Below are positions 32,736-44,323 of a DNA stretch of 64,000 nucleotides, piece after piece; the stretch's first letter is position 1; the number at the start of each line of letters is the position of its first letter. Source of the stretch: Panicum virgatum (Eukaryota > Streptophyta > Magnoliopsida > Poales > Poaceae); the NCBI RefSeq assembly GCF_016808335.1, contig NC_053142.1, forward strand, positions 48,851,992 through 48,915,991, written 5' to 3'. The notes beneath the pieces are model-generated. The model did not search any database and was not told where the DNA came from. It saw nothing but the letters and a program-made list of their open reading frames with translations. A program made the position numbers and the translations under genes.

Positions 32736-35729
32736 TCATGGGTTTGCTGTGGCATCTACCTCCATTTGATGATCTCCATCATTGTTGCCGGCAGCAACCA
32801 TGGCCCTCCTCTTCCTTCTAGATCTGGACCTTCTCCTCCTATGTCTCTTGCTTGATTCTTTTCTCTCATTATTCGTGGATGTGCTGGGGCTTATATCTGC
32901 AGGATTGGCACCAGGTTCTGCTGCTTGCATTTTGTTCTGGTTGGCTTCACTCAAGCTTTCTTCTGAGCTCGTACCTTCAGGATCTTTTTCTTTCCCTGCT
33001 TCTTTAACAACTACATTACCATCTTCATTCTCCAGCAGTTTACTATCTCTGCTGTGATTGCTGGCCTCGTCTTGAGGGTTCTCCACCTGTTTTGCACCAT
33101 CTGGTTCTTCTTTGCTGGCTTCCTGACTATCTTCTTGTTTTTGGCTCCCCTGTGGAAGCTCAGATTTATCTGAATGATTTCCCTCTGGAGCATCATCTGA
33201 CTGTTCATTTGCATCATCTTTATTCTCTTGTGGCTGACCATCTTCCATGTTAGTTGTTAACTTTAAGAACTGCTCTTGTGAGGTACTATTGTCTTCGTCA
33301 TTGCTCTCTGATGCAGTGGTGTTGTAGGAATTGTGTTCTTCTGCTGCAGCGGGTACAAAATCATTGGTGTTTTCAGATTTGTCAGGTACCACAGCATCAG
33401 AAGTGGCATTTTGATTGTTTGCTCCCTCATCCTGCTGGCTGTTCTCTGATGCATTAATGATACTGGAATTTTCTTCTTCTGCTGGAGTAGGTATGGAGTC
33501 ACCAGAGTTTTCTGGTTTGTCAAGTGTCGTTGTGTCTGAAGTTGCGTTTTCATTGTTTGCTCCCACAACAGTGCTTTCATCCTGGTGGCTGCTTTCTGAT
33601 GCAGTAGTGCTGTTGGAATTCTCATCTGCTGTAGCAGGTATGGAATCACTGGAATTTTCAGATTTGTCAAGCTCAGCTTCTTTTTGCTGCATGAGTTCCT
33701 TTATAGGTGTTGTCTGACCAGAGTTGGAAGCAGCTGCATTCTCTTTCATTTGGTTGATATGGCTCTCTTTCTCCACAAGAGCTGCTTCTAATTCTTTCTG
33801 GGTGTTGGTAAGATATGTGGTGGTAGTTTCTGAATCCATGAGCTTGTTTTTCAATTCTGTCCTCTCAATACTTAGGACGGATGTTTTGGCTTCCAGTTCG
33901 TCCACTTTCCTTCTCATCTCTTTATTAATTTCCTTTTCTTTCTGTCATAAAGAAGATAGCAGTATTTAGCTGATATAATTATCTAGTAATTCTAAAGTGG
34001 GTCGATAATGTAAAGAGGGGTAGAGGTATACCTAAACTGACTTGGGACGAGTCGGTTAAGAGAGACCTTAAGGAGTGGAATATCTCTAAAGAGGTAGCTT
34101 TGGATAGGAGAGCTTGGAGACTAGCTATCAACGTGCCTGAACCGTGACCTTTGTTTCTTTTGGGTTTCATCTCTAGCCTACCCGAACTTGCTTGGGACAA
34201 AAAGGCCATGTTGTTATTGTTGTTGTATAGAACACACAACAGAAAACATGCATGGAAGGCTCTAAATCTGCTGCAGCTATGGCAGACCATCATCTCAGTA
34301 TTATTTATTTGCAGAACAAGAGGGTGTTCCATTGAGTATATCAATCTATTTGGCTACTAGCATTTTGAAACTAAATTGTGATGTGACGCCTCCAGCTAAA
34401 AGTATGTCTGCAAAATGGTGTCAATATGAAAGTCTTTTCAGGGGTGATTTATTTGGACTAGTTTGTGAAGGCATGGCTCTAGATTGGATAGTTTCCTCAT
34501 GGTTTGAGTGTGCAAAGATTTTGCGAGTGCAATACTGCAGTTTTTGTTGTATCCATACTTCTACCAGGGCCCTGTTTAGAATCTTTCTCGTCCTGTGGAA
34601 ATTGTAATGTTTCCATTCGAACCCCGCAAATTTGTGTGTACTTACACCCTAAATTGGCACTGTGATGGCCCAGTCATGACAATACTGAATGCAAATAGAA
34701 TTATACTTTCCATGAGATTGTATTATTTCTTATATTTTATCTACTAGTAAATAAAATGCCCTAATTTAAGCAGTATAGGCAATTAACTATATACAAGTTA
34801 TAGTGGGATCTTGACTTTTGAACTATTATGCACTAATGTGTTTTAATCTGTTTGATGATGAACAAGGGAATTGATGATGTGGTATTCAATTAACCCATAT
34901 TATTTTAACTCAAGTTTAGCTACAAACAATTAATCATGTACACTATCTTTTGCTTGGCCACATGTAATGCAGAGATCTGAAGGGGCCTGAAATTATTTGA
35001 ATACTTGCTAGTCCAGAACCCTTGTTTGATCAAGGAATCTCACTAATCTAAGGGCCAAACATTCATCTACAGTGTACCGAATTTTTACTTGAGGACACAA
35101 TATTTCCTATCATGTATCCATGGTATCAACATTTCAGTACTAGGCTACCCTCAAAAAAAAAAAATCAGTACGAGGCGGAAGTATGTTCTTTCTGAAGTTC
35201 AAGTGGACATCCTGAGCATCAATGTTTTTGTTACAGCTTGCAAACCGGTGAAGAAAAGGAGTAACACAACTGATTGTTAAGACTTAAGAGTACTTAATTG
35301 TTGATAGTCCAGGTTATAAAAGGAGAGCATTCATAATCGACTGGTGGAGCCAGTCGACAAATGCAAGAACAAAGAAGCAGGCAAGCAGCAACCACTTACT
35401 AGAAAGACGATTTTTGAATTTGTGATGCATGCAATTTTTTTTTGGAACACAGATGCATATGCTTGCAACTCATTCAGTCATATGCATACCTTTTTTGAAG
35501 CGAAAAGTCATATCCATACCTCGAGGAGGACTTGGAAGGACAGGAGCTGCTGGTCGCGTTCCTGGAGGACGCCGAGGACGCGGCGCTCCCTCATCTTGTG
35601 CAGGATGCCGACGCTCACCGCGGTGGCGCCGATCGCCAGCAGCACGAGCAGCAGGTACAGGGGCAACTTCTTGGTGGTGTTGTTGTTGCCCATTGTGTGG
35701 CCTCTCGATCTGTACTTGCTTGCTTCCAT
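32736..35729 (-). CDS. Acidic, repeat-containing single-pass membrane protein of unknown function
   Basis: Two exons on the minus strand, 35520-35729 and 32736-33941, encode 471 residues. A short N-terminus is followed by one membrane helix (residues ~22-43, LPLYLLLVLLAIGATAVSVG). Next is a charged coiled-coil region (~45-140, KEKEINKEMRRKVDELEAK, ELKNKLMDSE). After that come about 250 residues rich in Glu, Asp, Ser, Asn and Gln, with at least three imperfect ~40-residue repeats (DKSENSSDSIPATADENSNS, DKPENSGDSIPTPAEEENSS, DKSENTNDFVPAAAEEHNSY). A strongly basic patch RHRRRRSRSRRKRR lies near the C-terminus. I do not recognise a named family. A membrane-anchored scaffold is a possible reading only. 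An alternative ATG lies at codon 13. A LINE tail sits in the intron. Confidence 0.75.
34005..34230 (+). mobile_element. 5'-truncated LINE 3' end inside the intron of the acidic gene
   Basis: The plus strand reads RGRGIPKLTWDESVKRDLKE then WNISKEVALDRRAWRLA and INVPEP before a stop at about 34148. This is a very common C-terminus of plant LINE-type reverse-transcriptase genes. It ends in a TTGTTATTGTTGTTG tail rather than poly(A). It lies antisense to the host gene. Only the last ~45 codons remain. Confidence 0.7.
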
Positions 35730-36023
35730 CTCCTCTCTGCACGCACCCTCTTATTGGCACCCTTGCAGGATCTTGTGCTGTTTACTGCAGGACGGGACAA
35801 CTGCTCTGGCAGCAGTGTGAAGAAACTGGAGCTTCCTTTTTCCAGTTGCTTCGATTCTGGAAAGGGGAGAGAACTTGCTTAGGAATGGAGGAACGAGACA
35901 CTAGGAGGCTCCAAGTCTGAGGGCTAGTGTACATTGTGTATGCTTCACATGCTCCAAGGTGATGCACATGCTTCATTTCACTCAAGTCGATTTGTTTGAA
36001 CCTTAGAGAGGTATAAAGCCTAG
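35730..36023. promoter_or_regulatory. Upstream region of the acidic membrane-protein gene
   Basis: Bounded on the far side by the LINE insertion site. No TATA box is obvious near the expected position on the minus strand. The LINE insertion therefore sits about 300 bases upstream of the start codon and could affect expression. Confidence 0.4.
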
Positions 36024-39000
36024 CTCTTTTTGACTTTTTTTTTTTGAAGAGAAAGCAGGAGCACTGCTATGTCATATAAGAAGGGAAGCATGCAAGTTCA
36101 GTACAAAATTAATATTACATAAAACAAAAGAAACTCGGTGGTCGGCGGCCCCAACACTAGCAATAGAGCTAAACTTAACATGGATTGGACGGTACCACCG
36201 GCCCACCCACAGCGAGCTTCCTGATCGAGATCTCCGCTTTTATTTCTTGAAAGACCCTAGTTGCAATGGCCCGATTGTGCTCAAAGATGCGCTGATTCCG
36301 CTCCTTCCATAAGTTCCAGGCAGTATACATCAACAACGCCGCCTTAGTTCTCCGCAGCTTCTTTGGAAGGCCTGTCAGCTCTTGCTGCCACCATGTTGCC
36401 ACTGAGGATCCCATGTCCGGTATCTTGACCAAGTTCTGTGTCCACCGTGCCATTAGGTGCCAAACCTCCTTAGCAAAGCAGCAGTGCAGGATTAAGTGGT
36501 CAGCCGTCTCTTGCTCTTGACTACAAAGCGAACACATAGGATCACACGGCCACTGCCGCTTGCTGAGATTGTCTGCTGTCAGAAGTTTCGATTGGACCAA
36601 TAGCCATGCAAAGAACTTATGCTTTCCTTCCGCTTCCGCCTTCCAAATGGTTGACCCCTGGAATTGACTATGCGAACCTGCAAATTGAATGTTATAAGCC
36701 GTCTTTGCTGAATAGTCTCCATGTGACGTCCACTTCCACCGGATTGTGTCCGGCTCCTCCGTGAGTTGTACACTTTGCACCAAATCCCATAGCGTGATGA
36801 AGTTTGCCATTTCGTTCACACTTTCCATTCGCCACAGTCCCCTAGTCCAGCTCTGATGCTCCTGTTCCTCCATCACCGAACGGTTCTTCCGCCACGCCAG
36901 CTTGAACAAATCCGGAAAAATGTCCATTGGGGCGCGACCGTTTAGCCAGGCGGATTGCCAGAATGAAGCTCTCTTGCCATCTCCTAGCGTGACCACCGTA
37001 CTGGCTCGGAAAAGCTGACGATCAACTGCATTTACAGGAGGCTCGGTGCCTGTCCATGGTCGACCAGGGTCTGTCCACTGGTACCACAACCAGCGTAGGC
37101 GTAACGCTCGACTAAACAGGTCCAAATCAAGGATACCCAGGCCTCCAAAATTTTTTGGCCGTAAACACCTTGCCCACTGAACAAGGCAATGACCACCCTG
37201 TGCTTCTTCAGTGCCTTTCCAAAGGAAACCACGCCGCATCTTGTCAATTTTCTTGATCGCCCATTTCTGTAGCCTGAAAACTGTGAGGTGGTACATTGGA
37301 AGAGATATTAGGACAATGTTGATCAGGCGTAGCCGACCAGCCCTGTTCAGCAATTTTCCTTTCCACGTCGCCAGTCTTGCTCCAATCTTGTCAATGATCG
37401 GCTGAATGTCCACACGACGCAGTTGTCTTGTGTGAAGTGGCAGCCCCAGATAAGTGCACGGGAAAGATTTGATCGGGCACTGAAACGCTTCCATGATGTG
37501 CTTCAGCGAGAGCCCTTCACACCTGATCGGATAGACAGCGCTTTTCTGTGTGTTTGTGATCAGGCCCGACGCAGCTCCAAAGCTGTTCAAAATCTGTTTC
37601 ACTATTGTGACTTCCTGCCTCACCGGATTCAGCAGGATGGCAGCATCATCGGCAAAAAGACTAGTTCTTAGTGTTGCTTTTCTGCTGTTGATTGGTGTGA
37701 GAAGCCCCTGCTCAGTGGCCTTGTTCAACATGAGCTGCAGCGGCTCCATGGCGAGGATGAATAACATTGGTGACAACGGATCGCCTTGCCGTAAACCAGT
37801 GCTGTGACTGAACCAGCGTCCTCTTGTGCCATTCAGCAGAACAGTGGACGAAGCTGAAGCAAGAAGAGTGGTGATCCAAGCTCTCCAGCGATGCCCAAAC
37901 CCCATACGATCTAGCACCTCAAGAAGAAAATCCCATCTCACAGTATCAAAAGCTTTGGCAATGTCTAGCTTCAAGAAAAGTGTTGGCATTCCCACCCTGT
38001 GCAGCTCCTTGATTATGTTCTGCGTGTAGAGGAAGTTATCGTGGATGCTTCGCCTCTTGATGAATGCACTCTGGGCTCTTGACACCAGGAGGTTAAGACT
38101 CCCAGCTAACCTTGTTGCTAGTAATTTGGAAATTAATTTGCCCGCACTGTGAGAGAGACTGATCGGCCTATAATCTGTGACAGCTGCTGCATCGGCCCTC
38201 TTCGGCAGCAGGATAATATGTGCATTGTTGATCAGTTTAAAGTGCTGGTCATGCTGATTGAAGAAATAATTAGTTGCTGCCACCAGACCCCCCTTGATTG
38301 TATCCCAGCTAGCTTTGTAGAAAGCCCCGATGAAGCCGTCCGGCCCAGGCGCCTTCTCTGAAGCAATATCCATCACAACTGCCTTTAGTTCATCTTCAGT
38401 GAACTCATCTTCAAGGTGTCGCAGGTCATGCCTTTGAATGTGAAGCTCTTCCCAGTTTAAGGTGAACTCCCTTGTCCCTGGTGGTCCCAGGGAGTTACTG
38501 AAGTGATTGTGAATGAAAACCTCCTTTTCTTCTTGGGAAAACAACGTGCCCTGGCTGGTGACAAGTCTATGTATGTGGTTTTTCCTTTTCCTGCTATTTG
38601 CTTGCAGATAGAAGAGCTTAGTATTTGCTTCCATTGCCCGAACGCTGATTAGTCTGGACCTCTGCCTTGCCCTGAGTTTTTCTATGGCTGTCAGTCCCAA
38701 AAACCTGACTTTGAGATCTCTCTTGAGTTGTATCTCTGCCTGGCTCAATTGCCTGTGGTCCTGAACCACGTCTAGTATCGCAATAAGCTGCTTTGCTGCA
38801 CAGAGTAGTAGCTTGTTGTTTCCTATTTGCGCTCTTGCCCACTGCCTCAGCGCCTTGGCCGTTCTTTGCAGTTTTATATGTAACCGCAGGAAGGGGTTCA
38901 TGACGTGCAGGTCCTTGTTCCAGGCTGAGTTGACCACGTCGCTATATCCATTAATGCTCGGCCAAAAAGCTTCAAAACGGAAGCCCCTATATTTCTTTGA

Positions 39001-39199
39001 GCTTTTTACCTACATGCCATTATAAAAGTTTGTAATGATCTACATACCATTCAAAATTGAGAAAATTTCTCTGTACCATTCATCGAAATTTTTTTTACCT
39101 ACGTGCCACTGCTGTTAGTTTTTCCGTTAAAATGTAACTGCGATACATCCAACTGGTTGTAAAAAGACTCTTTTATCCTTCCTCTGTTCTGTTCTCTTC

Positions 39200-39576
39200 T
39201 CTTCTCTAGTTGTTCCCCGAGGGCTCTTATTCCCCTCTGTTCTCTATTTCATTCTCAAGTCTAACCCTAGATCGGCACCTCCCTCTCGCGCAGCCGCTCG
39301 CGCGCGCAGGCCTGAGCGCGGGGAGCGGGCGAGCCAGCGGGGCAGCGCCCAGCGCGCGGGAGCGGGCGAGCCAGCGCGCGGGAGCCAGCGCGCGGGAGCA
39401 GCGCGCGCAGGTGTGGGAGCGGGAGCAGGCGGGCCCAGCGCGCAGCGCGCGGCGCGCGGAGGGCTGGAGCGGTGCGCAGGCGTGGGAGCGGGAGCGGGCC
39501 CAGCACGCGGAGGTGCTGCGCGGAGCGGGGGAGCGGGTGCCGCGGGGGCGTGGTCTGTCTGCGGGATCTGAGCGGG
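39200..39576 (+). promoter_or_regulatory. GC-rich leader of the nested MULE transposase
   Basis: Between the A/T-rich terminal repeat and the ATG lies a stretch dominated by GCGCGC/GGAGCGGG repeats, likely 5' UTR. No TATA box was identified with confidence. Confidence 0.35.
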
Positions 39577-42500
39577 ATGGCGGCTGACCGACCGGATTGG
39601 CTTCTAGATGGGTGAGTTTTTGTTTGTGCTTTCAATTGCATAACATCAGTGTTATATTTGGTGTTGTTATGATTTAATTAAATTTTATAAATATTTATGT
39701 TCATCTGTAGGAATGATATCGGGACTAGTTTCAATCTAGAAATCAGGATAATTAGTACAACTATGCGAGGACCATGGTTTGCCTTTAACAAAGTTGTTGA
39801 CTCAGACACCACAAATTTTAAAGACCTTGTTGATGAAATTGTTGATCAGTTTCCTTGTGGGTATGGTGATGTGGTGAAGTTGTTCTATTTCTGTGCTGCT
39901 AGCAAGTCCAACATTGAAATTCATTCTGACCATGACTTAATGAATATGTTCAAGAAACATATGAGTTCCAAATATTGTTGCATGTCAATTGCATACCATA
40001 AACCAGATGTTGATCCACCAAAAATTCCACTGTGGGACAATGTTGAAATGACATGCACCCCGTTAATGTCAGCCCCTAGCTATGTAGAATCTAGCAAAGC
40101 AATTCAATCTGGGACTGTTACAAAACCAGATTATGACATGGTAGAGGACAACAAGTTTATGAATCCTGAACCACAGAATGAATATGTGGGGGTTGATGAG
40201 GAGGGTTTATACATTGACATAGCACCTACTTCTCATGCAAATGTTGACACAAGTGAGAAAAAAGATGAAGATTATGATCCAGGTTCGAACTCTGAATCTG
40301 AGTCTGACTCTGAGTCCGATATGGATGCTGAGGTAGATGAGATTATTAAAGATACATTGCCATCTCACATATCTGAAGTTGCATACAACAAAGATGATCC
40401 TCCTATTGAAGTAGGGAGCATCTATCCAAATATGTTTGAATTTAAGTTGGCTCTTGCAACACATGCTATCAAGAATGAATTTGATTATAACATTGAAAAG
40501 AGTGAACCAGGGAAGTATCGGGCATACTGCACGGGCTATGTAGATGGTTGTAAGTGGAGGATTCATGTATCACGTACAATGAAAAATCAATCTACTATCC
40601 AGGTAATTTCTTTGTTCATATTTTGTGCATATTTTGTCACAAATACTTCATTCATATTTCTGATTTCACATTTCTCTGTTTCAAACTAAATTTTGTAGGT
40701 CAAGAAGAACCCTTTTCCTCATAGTTGTCATAGTACCAGGAGGAGTGGGAAGGTCAAAGGTGCTACCAAGTTTTGGATTTGTGAGAGGATTAAGGATTGG
40801 TTGGCTGAGGACAAAAATATTGGGCCTACAGAACTTCAAAGAAGACTTAAGGAGCATTACAAAGTCAGCATTAGTTACAAGAGAGTGTATGATGGCAAAT
40901 TACTTGCTATGGATGAGTTGTTTGGTAATTGGAAACAAAGTTTTGACAACTTGTACAAGTTTAAGGCAATGATAGGACAAGAGTGCCCTGGCAGCTTTGT
41001 TGTTATTGATCATCACACAATAGAGGGCAAGATCAGGTTCAATAGGCTTTTTTTTTGCAATGGAAGCTTGTGTTCAAGGTTTCCTTAGAGGTTGCAGGCC
41101 TTATTTGGCTGTTGATAGTACATTCTTGACTGGAAAATTCAGATGGCAGCTATGCATTGCTTGTGCAGTTGATGGGCACAATTGGATGTACCCGGTTGCT
41201 ATAGGGGTCATTGATTCTGAAACCAATGAAAACTGGATTTGGTTCATGGAGAGGCTTAAGGAAGCTATAGGTACCCCACCTGGTTTAACCTTTTGCACAG
41301 ATTGTGGTCAGGCAGTCATGGCAGGAGTAAGTGAGGTTTTTCCAAATGCAGAGCATAGAGAGTGCATGTGGCACTTGCTGCAGAATTTTAAGAAAAGGTA
41401 TAGTGGAAAAGTGTTTGATGAGCATTTGTGGGCTTCTGCTTATTCTTGGAATTCATATATGTTCGACAAGCATATCCAAGCTATGGCTGCAGAAAGTCCA
41501 GCAGCAATATTGTACTTGCAGCAAAACCATACAAAACTATGGACAAGAAGCCAATACTCTACAATACCAAAAATTGACTATGTGACAAATAATTTAGCAG
41601 AAAGCTTCAACAATTGGGTAAAAAATGACAAGGGGATGCATCTAGATGATTTCATGGATACTATAAGACAGAAGCTCCTAATCAAGTGGAACCAGAGAAA
41701 AAAAATTGCACAGATGTTGGAAGGTAAAATGTTGCCACACATCATAACTAAGTTAAAGGAACAAAGCAGGAACCTTAACATTGATGTTGTCACTAGCTCA
41801 CCTGATGGGATTGCAGAGGTTACAGCAAGGGAAGGTTCTAGTTACAGGTTCGTTGTAAACCTAAAGGAAAGGACATGTTCATGCAGGGCATGGGAAGTTT
41901 CTGGATTACCATGCAAGCATGCAATTGCTTTTATCACCTCTATACCTGGAGAGAAGATAGAAGATCATGTGGACAACTACTACTCGATACAGATGTTTAG
42001 GGCTGCCTATGAAGGTAAAATCCCTTCTTTACCAGACAAGTCCATGTGGCCCAAATCAGAACATGGTTTCTTTATGCATCCTCCATTATTGAAGTCGACA
42101 GCTGGTAGGAGAAGGCAAAATAGATACAAGGCAGCAGTAGAGGGTGGTAGCAAAGGAGCTAAGGGTAGGCATCAGTGTCCAATCTGTCAGCAGTATGGAC
42201 ATCATTGGTACACTTGTAAGGATGGTGACCCAAACGACATAGCTGCAATGCTTGCGGAAAGGTACCAGGCAAGCTAAAGTTTGTAATTTTTTTTACATAT
42301 TTGCTGCAATATAGGTTGCTAACATATTTTTTCGTGCAGAGGTCCACCTAAAAAGAAGAAAAAGAAGACAGCTCCAGCCAATACTGAGACCAGTATTGTG
42401 CTTGCAGCACCTGCACAAAGGATGGCATTTCCATTTGTACATGCTGTTGTTGATCTATCAAAGAAAAGAAAGAACAAATCATCCTCATCAACTGGTGCAA

Positions 42501-42858
42501 AGAAACAAAAGAGTAGTTCAGCTGCTGAGGCTAGTGACCCTTCCGTGAGGTAAACTAATTTTGTAACTTATCTTTTAACCATTATAATAGGTTTACTAAT
42601 GTCACCTTTATTATCAGAGGGTCCGCAACAGGTTCAAATCAGCAAGATCTTTTGTTGATTACATATCCATCTGGATCAAGTAAGCAGCACATGGATGATA
42701 AGAGCACACGTCAGCAACAACACAAGAAGAAGAGGGCCATTAAAAAAATAACTCCAAGCAAGGCTAGTCCAGCCATGTCAACACGCAGCAAGGTCCCTAG
42801 TTCCCCTTCTAGTCCAGCCATGGGAACTAGAAGCAAGAAAAAACTTGATCTGACTTGA
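39577..42858 (+). CDS. MULE transposase (MURA-like) with one homopolymer frameshift
   Basis: Five exons: 39577-39611, 39711-40602, 40699-42261, 42340-42549, 42618-42858. Exon phases close perfectly at 979 residues if one T is removed from a T9 run at about 41048-41056. As written, the frame breaks there. Domains in order: N-terminal PB1-like region (~25-105); acidic linker with SESESDSESDMDAE; MuDR zinc-binding region ending DGCKWRIHVS; helix segment LQRRLKEHYKVSISY; MULE DDE core (LAVDSTFLTGKFRWQL, CTDCGQAVMAGV, EHRECMWHLLQNF); SWIM finger RTCSCRAWEVSGLPCKHAI; CCHC knuckle CPICQQYGHHWYTC; basic C-terminus. The last intron-exon choices were made on phase; the donor at 42261|42262 is preferred over the nearby GC site. 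Confidence 0.88.
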
Positions 42859-44323
42859 TCTTTGATGAGTCTGTATGACATGCTTTTGTAGCACTTGAGG
42901 TCTGCAAGACAAAGCATTGTTTAGACTAGTAATGAGGTCAATGTGACCATCTTTTGTGTGCGAAATTGACTTTGTGATCAAGCAGACTATGCACTTGGAT
43001 GATATATGTGGACCTCATTTATGTCTAATTCTGTTTAATTAAATACTAATTGTGGTTGTCTCAAATATTCAGTTTATATCTCAACTCTATGATGAGGGTG
43101 TAATTTTCATGTGCAAATATATAACGTGTGTTCCTGTACAATGCCACTAGAGTGAAGAATAGAAAAAAATGCTGCATTCTACTAGCAAGGGCAAAATGGT
43201 CTTTTCCGCAGCAAGTTAACTGGTGTTAGGGGTCAATTTGACGGCAATGACACTCAGGTAAAGGGAACTTTCTTCAATGGCATGGACAAACTTTTTAAAA
43301 TTTTGATGGCATGGAGGTAACATACATCTTTTATAATGGTATGGAGGTAAAAGCCTCTATTTCTTTACTGGATGCCCTCCCACTAGAAGAATAGGGCTGG
43401 TCAGAGACCAAAGAAGAGATAGCATGCAGTAGGGAGGACGGCAGCATCAGATCCCAGTCCACCGAGCAGAAAGCTCTATCAATTCTCGTTTGTGTCATGT
43501 CATTAGACCATGTGAATTTGCGCCCCCTAAGGCTCAGCTCCTTCAGTTCCAAGTCATTAACCACGCTTCTGAACTCCCCCATCAGACGCCTATTGAGGTT
43601 ACTGTTGCTCTTGTCAGCTGCATTTAGGATTAGGTTGAAGTCACCAATAACGAGCCATTTTTCCCCCACTGTGTCTTTCCACCCTTTTAACTCTTGCAAA
43701 AACTGCAGCTTCTCCTGATCTCCTTGCGGTCCATAGACCACCGTCACCCACCACTCTTCCTCCGTGCGCACAGATTTCAGCAATGCCGTTACTGAGTGGC
43801 AGCGGAATTCAGACTGTTGAATAGTGTAGTAGTCTTCATCTACTGCAATAAGAGCCCCTCCACGTGTACCCTGTGCTGGCAGGAAGGCAAAATTTGCCGC
43901 AAACTTCTCCCCCAGCGTTTCTCGGATAACCGAGACATTGAAGTTGTCCAGCTTTGTCTCCTGGAGCGCTGCAATGGTGCACTTGGTGTCTCTGACCAGA
44001 TCTTTCACTACCCGCCGCCTTATTGAGTTGTTGAGCCCTCTCACATTCCAATTCAGAATTAAGCAGTTCTGTTTATTCATGATTTGAACGGGGAATCTCC
44101 CAAAGGCACTGCCATCTCATCAGAACAGCAAAAGGAATGCTCCGGCAACCGCAGGGACAGGGGGGTGCCAACGTGCTCCTCCAAACACACTTGACACTGA
44201 ACAAACTTGGACACACTAAACACATCGGGCACCCTGGCAGGCACGGAACGCACCAAATGAACAGCACGATACAAGTTACGCGCGCCTACAAACACACGCA
44301 CCCCAGGCACGGGAGGACCCCTC

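Larger units (their letters stand above)
38999..43357 (+). mobile_element. MULE nested in the LINE, TSD TATTTCTTT
   Basis: A 4,359-bp element with inverted ends GAGCTTTTTACCTACATGCC (left) and GAGGCTTTTACCTCCATACC (right, reverse-complemented). Similarity continues for about 100 bases. Perfect 9-bp direct repeats TATTTCTTT flank it at 38990-38998 and 43358-43366. It carries one transposase gene that is intact apart from a single homopolymer shift, so the insertion is probably young relative to the LINE. Confidence 0.93.
36175..44080 (-). pseudogene. LINE ORF2: AP endonuclease plus reverse transcriptase, interrupted by a MULE
   Basis: The N-terminal part (43370-44080) carries the endonuclease: ILNWNVRGLNN, LQETKLDN, VYGPQGDQEK, WLVIGDFNLIL, then RKFTWSND and a catalytic SD near the break. 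A two-base loss near 43397-43400 shifts the frame just before the MULE. The C-terminal part (36175-38937, 920 residues) has APGPDGFIGAFYK, PISLSHSAGKLISKLLATRL, LKLDIAKAFDTVRWDFL, GLRQGDPLSPMLF and the catalytic LFADDAA. It ends with a zf-RVT segment containing KFFAWLLVQSKLLTADNL and CSLCSQEQETADHLILHC. Stop TAA lies at 36175-36177. Confidence 0.88.

Noticed and set aside
42262..42277. GC donor (TACCAG|GCAAGC) for the third exon of the nested MULE transposase.
   Set aside because: It would force an immediate stop in the next exon. The GT donor at 42262 keeps phase and gives RGPPKKKKKK.
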